DNA from: Akkermansia muciniphila
GTDB taxonomy: Bacteria; Verrucomicrobiota; Verrucomicrobiia; Opitutales; Opitutaceae
DNA length: 64,000 nt
Reading direction: 5' to 3'
NCBI GenBank assembly: GCA_945898185.1
Contig: CAMDHP010000001.1
Coordinates: forward strand, 26,534-90,533
This document shows, one piece after another, positions 52,735 to 61,168 of this stretch. A model generated the notes under the pieces. The model did no database searches. It was not told the DNA's origin and saw nothing but the letters and a program-made list of their open reading frames with translations. Within the stretch, counting starts at the first letter, position 1; every line of letters starts with the position of its first letter. Both the position numbers and the translations under genes were made by a program.

Positions 52735-53181
52735 ATGCGCCCCACCTCCGAAGATCAGCCCGCCAACCTTGCCGAACGCTTGGAGCACCGCGGTTTGCGT
52801 AATACCACCCAGCGCGAGGTCATTTATCGGGCCTTGCACGAGCGTCGCGACCACCCGACCGCCGACGAGGTTCACGCCCGTGTTCGTCCCGACCTGCCGT
52901 CCATCTCTCTCGCCACGGTTTACAACTGCCTCGAAACCCTCGTGCAGTGCGATCTCGTCCGCCAGGTAAACTTCGAGCGCGAGCCCACCCGCTACTGTCC
53001 TAATCTTAAGCCACACGCCCACTTCCACGATCAGGCCACCGGCTCCACCCTCGACATTGATCTGCCGCCCGAGCTTCTCGCTCAGGTAAAAGCAATCCTG
53101 CCCGCGAGCTACCAAGCCGACTTCGTCGAGATCACCTTCCACGGCCGGACCACGACGAAACTAGTTCCAAGCACCAAGTAA
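52735..53181 (+). CDS. Fur-family transcriptional regulator lacking canonical CxxC
   Basis: [70 protein letters not shown] where CxxC is expected. Confidence 0.9.
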   Translation: MRPTSEDQPANLAERLEHRGLRNTTQREVIYRALHERRDHPTADEVHARVRPDLPSISLATVYNCLETLVQCDLVRQVNFEREPTRYCPNLKPHAHFHDQATGSTLDIDLPPELLAQVKAILPASYQADFVEITFHGRTTTKLVPSTK

Positions 53182-53239
53182 CCAGCTGCTAGCGACTCGT
53201 CCTCCCTTCAACTTAATCTTTCAACTTAAACTTTTCATC

Positions 53240-54004
53240 ATGCCATCCCTCGAAATCCGCGATCTCTTCGTCGCCCTCTCCGCGACTCCCGACAAGCCCA
53301 TTGTAAAGGGTCTTACCCTCACGATTCGCACCGGCGAGGTGCATGCCATCATGGGGCCAAACGGCACCGGCAAATCCACCCTTTCCAAGGCCATCGCCGG
53401 CCATCCCGACTACGTCATCACCTCCGGCGACGTCCTCCTCGACGGCAAGTCCATCCTCGCGATGGAGCCCGACCAGCGCGCCCGCGCCGGCATTTTCCTC
53501 GCCTTCCAATACCCGTCCGAAATCCCCGGTGTCACCATCGCCAACTTCGTCCGTGCCGCCGTCCAAGCCCGCCTCGCCGAGGGCGAGGACCTCGACGCCA
53601 CCGCTTACTACAAGCGGCTCTACTCCAAGATGGATCTCCTTAAGATCGACCGGAAGTTCACTTCCCGCGCGGTCAACGAGGGCTTTTCCGGCGGCGAGAA
53701 AAAGCGCTGCGAAATCCTCCAGATGGCGATGCTTGAGCCCACTTTCGCCCTCATGGACGAAACCGACTCCGGCCTCGACATTGACGCTCTCCGCATCGTC
53801 GCCGAGGGCGTCGAGGCCATGCGCGGCGACAAGTTTGGCGTCATGCTCATCACCCACTATCAACGTCTGCTCGACTACATCGTGCCCGACTTCGTTCACG
53901 TGATGTATGACGGCCGCATCGTAAAATCCGGCGACAAGTCCCTCGCTCTCGAACTCGAGGCCAAGGGCTACGACTGGATCAAACAAGAACTCGCCACCGC
54001 CTAA
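53240..54004 (+). CDS. sufC: Fe-S assembly ATPase SufC
   Basis: [67 protein letters not shown]. Confidence 0.97.
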   Translation: MPSLEIRDLFVALSATPDKPIVKGLTLTIRTGEVHAIMGPNGTGKSTLSKAIAGHPDYVITSGDVLLDGKSILAMEPDQRARAGIFLAFQYPSEIPGVTIANFVRAAVQARLAEGEDLDATAYYKRLYSKMDLLKIDRKFTSRAVNEGFSGGEKKRCEILQMAMLEPTFALMDETDSGLDIDALRIVAEGVEAMRGDKFGVMLITHYQRLLDYIVPDFVHVMYDGRIVKSGDKSLALELEAKGYDWIKQELATA

Positions 54005-54062
54005 TATTATCTGACCTCCCTGATTTTCAGGTTTCAGGTCTCCACCCTCAGCCCTTCCGAAA

Positions 54063-55538
54063 ATGAAGCCTCCTTCCGATCTCCTCGCCCCACCCGACGC
54101 CCTCCTCGAATCCGAGGCAGACACTTCCGTCGCCATGGAAAACCCCACCGTCGGCATCGACCAAACCGCCGGCGACTTCACCTACGACGTCAAATACGCC
54201 TATGACGCCGGCTCCGGTCTCTCCGAAGACACCATCCGCTACATCTCCGACGTCAAAAAGGAGGCCTCCTGGATCCTCGATTTCCGTCTGAAGGCCTACC
54301 AGACCTTCCTCTCCAAGCCCATGCCCACCCACTGGGCGACCAAGGACCTCGAGAACATCGATTTTAACAAAATCCGCTACTACCTCTCCCAAGGCACCAA
54401 GCCCAAACGCACGTGGGATGAGGTCCCGGACGACATCAAAAAGACCTTTGAGCGCCTCGGCATCCCCGAGCAGGAGCGCAAGTTCCTCGCTGGCGTCGAG
54501 GCCCAGTTCGACAGCGAGGCCGCGTATTCAAACGTCAAGGACATCGTCGCCAAGCAGGGCGTCATCTTCTGTAACTCCACCGAGGCCCTCCGCGAGCACC
54601 CCGAGCTCTTCCGCAAGTGGTTCGGCAAGGTCATCCCCACTGGCGACAACAAGTTCTCCGCTCTCAACAGCGCCGTGTTCTCCGGCGGCTCCTTCATCTA
54701 CGTGCCCAAGGGCGTGAAGGTCGCCATGCCGCTCCAGGCCTACTTCCGCATCAACGCGGAAAACTTCGGCCAATTCGAGCGCACCCTCATTATCGCCGAC
54801 GAGGGCGCCGAGGTCACCTATATGGAGGGCTGCACCGCGCCCAAGTTCTCCACCTCCACCCTCCACTCCGCCGTGGTCGAGCTCGTCGCCCTCAAGGGCG
54901 CGAAGATCCAATACATCACCGTCCAAAACTGGGCCAATAACGTGTTTAATCTCGTCACCAAGCGCGCCATCGCCATGGAAGACGCCGAGGTTAAGTGGAT
55001 TGATTGCAACATCGGCAGTCGTCTTACCATGAAGTATCCCGGCGTCATCCTGAAGGGGAAGCGCGCCCGCGGCGAAGTCATCTCCATTGCCCTCGCCAAC
55101 GACGGCCAGCACCAGGTCACCGGCGCCAAGATGGTCCACGCCGCCGACGACACCACCTCCGTCATCGTCGCGAAGTCCATCAGCGTCGGCCAGGGCCGCT
55201 CCACCTACCGCGGCGTCGTCCATATACCGAAGCACTTGAAGGGCTGCAAAAACAACACCGAGTGCGACGCGCTTCTCATCAATTCCAACAGCCGCACCGA
55301 CACCTATCCGGCCATCGTCGTGCGTGGCGACACCCATGCCGTCCAACACGAGGCCAGCGTGTCGAAAATTTCGGAAGACATGATCTTCTACATGCAGCAA
55401 CGCGGCCTCACCGAAGCCCAGGCGATGAGCCTTGCGGTAAACGGCTTCGTCAACGACCTCGTCCGCCAGTTCCCCATGGAATACAGCGTCGAGCTCAAAC
55501 GCCTCATCGACCTCGAAATGGAAGGCTCCGTCGGCTGA
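54063..55538 (+). CDS. sufB: Fe-S assembly scaffold SufB
   Basis: [71 protein letters not shown]. Confidence 0.97.
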   Translation: MKPPSDLLAPPDALLESEADTSVAMENPTVGIDQTAGDFTYDVKYAYDAGSGLSEDTIRYISDVKKEASWILDFRLKAYQTFLSKPMPTHWATKDLENIDFNKIRYYLSQGTKPKRTWDEVPDDIKKTFERLGIPEQERKFLAGVEAQFDSEAAYSNVKDIVAKQGVIFCNSTEALREHPELFRKWFGKVIPTGDNKFSALNSAVFSGGSFIYVPKGVKVAMPLQAYFRINAENFGQFERTLIIADEGAEVTYMEGCTAPKFSTSTLHSAVVELVALKGAKIQYITVQNWANNVFNLVTKRAIAMEDAEVKWIDCNIGSRLTMKYPGVILKGKRARGEVISIALANDGQHQVTGAKMVHAADDTTSVIVAKSISVGQGRSTYRGVVHIPKHLKGCKNNTECDALLINSNSRTDTYPAIVVRGDTHAVQHEASVSKISEDMIFYMQQRGLTEAQAMSLAVNGFVNDLVRQFPMEYSVELKRLIDLEMEGSVG

Positions 55539-55541
55539 TCA

Positions 55542-55640
55542 AATCTTTCTCTAGTTTCTTTCTCTTACTCTTTCTCTGATCGCAATCGGTGAACGGAGCC
55601 GGAGGGAGAAAGAGAAAGATTAAGAATTAAGAGAAAGATT
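55542..55640. repeat. Pyrimidine/purine hexamer-like hairpin between sufB and sufD
   Basis: AATCTTTCTCTAGTTTCTTTCTCTTACTCTTTCTCT vs inverted GGGAGAAAGAGAAAGATTAAGAATTAAGAGAAAGATT (55604..55640). Confidence 0.75.
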
Positions 55641-55648
55641 CACCAAAC

Positions 55649-56965
55649 ATGTCCGCTCCCGCCCTTTCCTCCTCCGCCCTCCCCGGCCTCGACTCCGTAC
55701 TCTTCGCCGCCCACCTTTCCGAGCGCGCCTCCCTGCCCGCCTGGTGGCTCGAAGCCAAGAAGGCCGCGTGGAACCAGTTCCTCGCCCTTCCCCAGCCCTC
55801 GCGCACCGATGAGAACTGGCGCTTCTCCAATCTAAAGGATCTCAATCTCGACGGCTTCACCCTGCCCGAGGACGCCTCGCAAAAGATCGCCAGCTCCGCG
55901 ACCTTCCCGCAGACCGCCGAGCTCGTCTTCTCGAATCGCCAGCTCGTCACCCGCAGCACCTTACCCGCCGACCTCGCCGCCAAAGGCGTAATCTTCGCCC
56001 CGCTCGACGAGGCCCTCCGCGACCATGGCGACCTCGTTAAACAGTATTTCCAAAAACACCCGGCCAGCCTCGGCTCGGAAAAGTTCGTCGCACTCAACAC
56101 CGCGCTCACCGCGTCCGGCGCGTTTCTCTACGTGCCCGCCGGCGTCGAAGTCGCCCTGCCTTTCGTCATCCAGCACACGCTGACCGGGGCAAATGTCGCC
56201 ACCTTCCCGCACACGCTCGTCGTTCTCGGCCCACGCGCCAAGGCCACCGTGGTCGAGTTCTTCGTCTCCGGCGGCACCGCCACCGAGCGCCAGCTCGCCG
56301 CCGGCGTGAACGATCTCCACGCCGCCGAGGGCGCGCAGCTCACCTATGTCGGCGCCCAGCACTGGAGCCGCGAGACCCTTTCCTTTCAGGTCAACAGTAT
56401 CGCCGTCGAGCGCGACGCCCGCGTGCTCGCCCTCAACCTCCACCTCGGCGGCCGCCAATCCCGCCACGAGTCGCACTCCCGCCTCCTCGGCCCGGGAGCG
56501 CACTCCGAGATGCTCGCGCTCACCGTCGCCAGCGGCGCCCGCGAGTTCGACCAGCGCACGCTCCAGACCCACATCGCGCCCAACACCACGTCGAACCTGC
56601 TCTACAAAAACGCCCTGCTCGACACCGCGAAGACAATTTTCTCCGGCCTCATCATCGTCGAGCCCGACGCGCAAAAGACCGACGCCTATCAGAAAAACCG
56701 CAACCTGATGCTCAGCGACGAAGCCGAGGCCCACAGTCTGCCCGGCTTGGAAATCCGGGCCAACGACGTGCGTTGCAGCCACGGCAGCACCAGCGCCCGC
56801 ATAGATTCCGAGCAGGAGTTCTACCTCCAAGCCCGCGGCATCAACCCGACCGAAGCCCGCCGCCTGCTCGTCTCCGCCTTCTTCGAGGAAGTCCTCAACA
56901 AGCTCGACGACGAAGTGCTCCACTCCGCCTTGACCGCCCTCATCGCCAGCCAGTTTAAGAGATAG
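55649..56965 (+). CDS. sufD: Fe-S assembly protein SufD
   Basis: TDENWRFSNLKDL, FLYVPAGVEVALPFVIQH, ANDVRCSHGSTSARIDSEQEFYLQARGINPTEARRLLVSAFFEEVLN. Confidence 0.95.
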   Translation: MSAPALSSSALPGLDSVLFAAHLSERASLPAWWLEAKKAAWNQFLALPQPSRTDENWRFSNLKDLNLDGFTLPEDASQKIASSATFPQTAELVFSNRQLVTRSTLPADLAAKGVIFAPLDEALRDHGDLVKQYFQKHPASLGSEKFVALNTALTASGAFLYVPAGVEVALPFVIQHTLTGANVATFPHTLVVLGPRAKATVVEFFVSGGTATERQLAAGVNDLHAAEGAQLTYVGAQHWSRETLSFQVNSIAVERDARVLALNLHLGGRQSRHESHSRLLGPGAHSEMLALTVASGAREFDQRTLQTHIAPNTTSNLLYKNALLDTAKTIFSGLIIVEPDAQKTDAYQKNRNLMLSDEAEAHSLPGLEIRANDVRCSHGSTSARIDSEQEFYLQARGINPTEARRLLVSAFFEEVLNKLDDEVLHSALTALIASQFKR

Positions 56966-56998
56966 ACTGGTCCATTCGGTTCGATCGTCCGAACTTTT

Positions 56999-58328
56999 AT
57001 GGATCTTGCCGCAGGCAACTCTGCCGCGTCGTCGGACCGCATCACCGACCTCGGCCTCGGCAAAGCAGTCGCCGACGGCGACGGCACAAGACCGGCCTGC
57101 GCCGGAGACAGCGACAGCACGAATGCCAACCGCACCTACGGCATCACCCGGCGCGGTCTCACCACCGGTGTGAACTTGCACATGATCGTGAGCACCGCCG
57201 CCTCCCAAGAGCAGGACGACCACAACAACCCGTCCATCACCGTGCTGCCGGACGGCAAGCTCCTGATTCTCTGATCCAAACAAAACAGCACCGCCGCCTA
57301 ATATCAGCGCACTTCGCTCGTGCCGCTGCCCACCACCGCCGCCGATTGGGGGCCGGAAATTACGCGCAACGTCGCGGCCTCGAACACTTACGCCAACACC
57401 TACCGGCTCAGCGCAGAGGCCAACGCGCTCTATAACTTCCACCGCTGCGTGAACTTCAACCCCACGCTCACCCTTTCGACCGACAACGGCGCGTCATGGG
57501 GCACCGCCCGCCTGCTTATCGGCACTGGCGCGGGCGGCATCCGCCCCTACCCGCGCTACTGCTCCAACGGGGTGGACCGCGTTGATCTCATCTCCACCGA
57601 ATGCCATCCGCGCGACGTCGCGAATTCCGTTTACCACATGTATAACCCGCCGGTTCGTTTTACAAAACCGACGGAACCTTCATCAAATCCCTCGCCAACC
57701 TACCGCTCGACCAAGACGCCGGCGAGCGCGGCAGCGTGCTCTACTCCTACTCCGAGGCGGCGTGGGGCGCCGGGCAGGGCCCCAACGACTGGGTCCTCAC
57801 CGGACGCGGCTGGACCCGGGACGTCCACTACGGCCAGGACGGCGCACCGATCGCGGTTTTCCAAGTGCAGCGCGACGATCAAAACGCTAACGACTGGAAA
57901 AAGATCGCATCTACTACTGCTACGCACGCTGGACCGGCGCCAGGTGGGAACGTCGCTTTATCGCGCAAGGCGGCAGACCGATTTACGCGGCGGAGGACGA
58001 CTACGGAGGCGCCAAGTGCCTCGACTCGGAGGATCCGCGCGTCGTCTATTTCTCCACCAACACCGCCACCCCGCTGGACGTAAGCCGCATTGATAACGTG
58101 GCCCTGAACGCGAACGAACGCTACGAACTCTATCGCGGCTTCACCGCCGACGGCGGCCTCACTTTCACGTGGACGCAGGTCACCGCGAACTCCGACGCGG
58201 AAAACCTTCGTGCTATCGTCCCGGACAAACACGGGCGCACGGAATGCCTGCTATGGTTCAACGGCACCTACACCACCTAAGCCCGTTTCTCCACCCGCGT
58301 GCTGGCGCGCATAGGCACTTCTCGTTGA
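56999..58328 (+). pseudogene. Degraded BNR-repeat (sialidase-like) secreted protein gene
   Basis: QDDHNNPSITVLPDGKLLIL*SKQNSTAA*YQRTSLVPLPTTAADWGPE.. (frame 2), continues [36 protein letters not shown].. (frame 1), then [24 protein letters not shown].. (frame 3). Three in-frame stops and two frameshifts. Confidence 0.85.
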
Positions 58329-58415
58329 CGCTGTTTCCAAATTGGCAGAAGGCCAATAGCGTCCCGACGATCTGCCGGCGATGGACGCTCCAGACTAAAG
58401 CGTTATAGCATTCAC

Positions 58416-58699
58416 CCTAAAAACGGCATTAAAGAACCGCGGATTGCGCAGATGAACGCGGATACCAGAAGATTGCCCAAGGTCGCTGTATCACCCGGAG
58501 GATGAGTTCCTCTGATGCCAGTCTCCCCTATCTTTCAGACTTTAACGCAAAGACGTAGAGGCGCGTAGATAAGCGGAGGAACGCTTCAGCTCCAGGTCGG
58601 TGCCCCCTTTGCTTCTTCGCGACTTTGCGTTGATAAAGTCTCCTTTACCCGAGACCTTGGTTTTATTCGCTCGATCCGCGTAATCCGCGGTCGGTTTGG
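58416..58699 (+). repeat. Dispersed intergenic repeat, copy B, interrupted by a nested ~105-bp element
   Basis: Matches reverse complement of 2359..2520; extra segment 58537..58641 bounded by AGACTTTAACGCAAAG / CTTTGCGTTGATAAAGTCT. Confidence 0.82.
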
Positions 58700-58738
58700 C
58701 CTGCTGCTTCTTAGTTCAACAGGAAATTGCTCCGAACG

Positions 58739-58822
58739 TGGTGCCCGGGACAGGACTCGAACCTGCACACCTTACGGCAAAGGCTTCTAAGACCTTCGTG
58801 TCTGCCATTCCACCACCCGGGC
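58739..58822 (-). tRNA. tRNA-Leu(UAG), CCA encoded
   Basis: Reverse complement GCCCGGGTGGTGGAATGGCAGACACGAAGGTCTTAGAAGCCTTTGCCGTAAGGTGTGCAGGTTCGAGTCCTGTCCCGGGCACCA; anticodon loop CTTAGAA, long variable arm. Confidence 0.95.
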
Positions 58823-58910
58823 GTTGTGACTTAAGCCTCAGGATAAAACCAGCGCGCTTTCACCGCCGCAAGCGCGGAGTGCGCCTTTGGCTCGGCCGAT
58901 TCGAATCTTT

Positions 58911-59330
58911 TCAACCGACCTTTTTCGTGGGCGTGCCTTCAGGCGTTTGATCTTGAGGGAACGGAGCCGCGGACGTGCCACTTTCGTCCGGGCTCGAGGT
59001 TAACGAGGGATGTAGTGTATCCCGAACCATCCTACGAAGTGCCCCTACCGATACACGCACATAACAATACTCACGCCAAAAGCCCCGGTTCCCAGGGTGG
59101 TGGGCATACTCCTGCGCCTCGAAATCAAAATCGCGAAACCGCCGCAAATCACCGACTGAACGCACAAAATCAAAATCCGCGGTCAGCACATCCGAGTTGG
59201 TCAATAAAAGATACCACGCCACCAACCTGGTGTGGGGATATAGCGAGCGAAGAAGCACCTCACGTTCATAGCGAGCAGGTTCGATCCCATTTTGAGAACA
59301 GTAGAGCTCGGAAAAGCTTTTTTTTGCCAT
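58911..59330 (-). CDS. Conserved-looking hypothetical protein (MAKKSFSELYC..)
   Basis: Coherent 139-aa protein with charged/aromatic composition (RFRDFDFEAQEYAHHPGNRGFWREYCYVRVSVGALRRMVRDTLHPSL); no domain recognised with certainty. Confidence 0.65.
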   Translation of the reverse strand: MAKKSFSELYCSQNGIEPARYEREVLLRSLYPHTRLVAWYLLLTNSDVLTADFDFVRSVGDLRRFRDFDFEAQEYAHHPGNRGFWREYCYVRVSVGALRRMVRDTLHPSLTSSPDESGTSAAPFPQDQTPEGTPTKKVG

Positions 59331-59450
59331 TCGAAAGAATGATTTTAGACGCGTTTGCCAGCAATTTTTCTTCCTAAAACTAAGTGGATTGGACGGAAAC
59401 ACAAGCTCCCATCGGAACCTCCGGGAAGATAGTCCTCAAAGGTAAGAACC

Positions 59451-60584
59451 TCATCGCGAGAAAAGCTGCTCCAGCAGAGTGTTTAAATCCTCGTCCGGCA
59501 CCCAGCGGCCGCCACGTTGTATGGCGAGTTTACGACCCCGATTTGAAGCGAGCAGGGTGGCATCAACTTTTTGGATACGCACTTCCCCCGGCTTCCACCC
59601 CGCCGTCTCCGCCGCCGCAAGCCGCCGCCAGCGAAACGGCAGACCAGTCGCGTTGACCGTGATTTCCCATCCGCCCGTCGCAACCGCTTCCGACGCCCCC
59701 CGAAGCTCGAGCAGTTCGGGGTAGCGCCGGATGAAATCAGGCTCGGTCGTGCGCGCGATCTGCAGAACCACCGCTGCGGGTTGGGAGGCAAAAACCTCTT
59801 CGAAACTTTGGAATCCGCCAGTCCGGTGCAGGGTAAAGACCGCCAGCGGATCCAGCCCCACTAGGTTCATGCCGTTCCAGATGCCGTGAGGATTGGCGCT
59901 GCCGAAACCGCGAGCGGAATACCAGGCGGCAAAACGATCGGTCACGCGCAGACCGATCTCGAAATGGAGATGTGCACGATCTTTCGGGATGGGCGCACCG
60001 CTTGAGCTGCGGCCCATCGTGCCGAGGCGCTCACCCGCCGCCACCTGCCGCCCGGGTTGCAGACCCGGCGTCACGTCACGAAGGTGGGCGTAAAGGGTGT
60101 AAACTGCCGGGCGCTCCTGCGGATGCTCCAGCACCACGTAGCGACCGTAATTGCTGTTGCCCGAGCTGTGGCTCACGTAACGCACTTCTCCGGCTAGCGC
60201 CGCGCCAACCGCGTCGGTCGACTCTCCTTGTTTGTCCCGCTTGGTCGCCAGGAGGTCCAGTCCTTCGTGAAACTGGCGCCCCCCGCTGCGCACGCTGCCG
60301 AATAGCCCGGAGCGGGGCTCGCCCGATGCGGTTGCCTGGATAAAGGACGATGTATCTTTGCCGTCGTCAAAGGCTGGATTTGGGGTCGGCCACACCAGCT
60401 CAACCCGTGGCTGCGGCCGCGCGGCTTTAGCGGCACGGGCTGCCTTGGAGCCGGAGTTCGCTGCACCTTTTTCCGGCGGTCCGCCTGCGACCGCATCCGT
60501 TCCGTGATCGGCGCCGCACCCGGTCATACCCGCGCTCCACAGGCAAGTCGCCACCCAGAACCAAAAGCCTGGACCCCGACTCAT
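59451..60584 (-). CDS. M23-family peptidase (LytM-like), lipoprotein
   Basis: Lipobox AGMTGCG; FHEGLDLLATKRD, GNSNYGRYVVLEHPQ, HLHFEIGLRV. Confidence 0.88.
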   Translation of the reverse strand: MSRGPGFWFWVATCLWSAGMTGCGADHGTDAVAGGPPEKGAANSGSKAARAAKAARPQPRVELVWPTPNPAFDDGKDTSSFIQATASGEPRSGLFGSVRSGGRQFHEGLDLLATKRDKQGESTDAVGAALAGEVRYVSHSSGNSNYGRYVVLEHPQERPAVYTLYAHLRDVTPGLQPGRQVAAGERLGTMGRSSSGAPIPKDRAHLHFEIGLRVTDRFAAWYSARGFGSANPHGIWNGMNLVGLDPLAVFTLHRTGGFQSFEEVFASQPAAVVLQIARTTEPDFIRRYPELLELRGASEAVATGGWEITVNATGLPFRWRRLAAAETAGWKPGEVRIQKVDATLLASNRGRKLAIQRGGRWVPDEDLNTLLEQLFSR

Positions 60585-61090
60585 CCTTTGGCTTTGGCCG
60601 CTTCCTTGCGCGCATCCTCCGAGGTGCGAGTGATGTTCTTGGCCAAAGTAACGAGCTCCGCCTCAGGGAACTCGACATAGGCAATCACGAAGCCTTGGGA
60701 GTTGGCGGAGCTGATGCGCATCGCGCCGATGGCGACACCGTTGAGCACGAGCACGAGCCGTTTACCTTGGTTGGTTGCCGTGAAGCGGTAGAGATCGCGC
60801 GTGGCATCCTCGGTGAATTGGAAGGAGAGACTCTTGCCGAGTTCGTTATCGATCACGTCGCAGCGCATGATGTCGTATTCGGTGAAATACGTCTTCGGCG
60901 CGATCGGGATGATGACCCCGCTGAGCGGAAGGCGGACGACGCCGCCGTTTTCCTGCGCGGTGGCCTCGACCATGAATCGAATGACTGAGACCGGGTAATC
61001 CTTTTTGGCGGTCTTCGAAGCGCAGCCTCCGAGAGCAAGGCCGGCCAGCAGGAGGGAGCAAAATCCAATCAGTAAACGGCGTGGGGACAT
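60581..61090 (-). CDS. Lipoprotein with stand-alone SecD P1-head-like domain
   Basis: Lipobox LALGGCAS; SLSFQFTEDATRDLYRFTATNQGKRLVLVLNGVAIGAMRISSANSQGFVIAYVEFPEAELVTLAKNI; 4-bp ATGA overlap with the M23 gene. Confidence 0.7.
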   Translation of the reverse strand: MSPRRLLIGFCSLLLAGLALGGCASKTAKKDYPVSVIRFMVEATAQENGGVVRLPLSGVIIPIAPKTYFTEYDIMRCDVIDNELGKSLSFQFTEDATRDLYRFTATNQGKRLVLVLNGVAIGAMRISSANSQGFVIAYVEFPEAELVTLAKNITRTSEDARKEAAKAKG

Positions 61091-61168
61091 AATCTCAGCC
61101 TGAGTGACCTTTTCCGTCGCTGGCAACTCCTCAGGCAGGGAATCCGCGCGGCTTGCAGTAACGCGGAG

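Noticed and set aside
55961-57442. 493-aa minus-strand ORF spanning sufD and the BNR pseudogene
   Set aside because: Shadow ORF; sufD is clear on the plus strand and the BNR remains are readable on the plus strand.
58911-59330. Possible REP-associated tyrosine transposase (RAYT/Y1) for the palindromic repeats
   Set aside because: No HUH motif or catalytic Tyr context typical of Y1 transposases in this protein.
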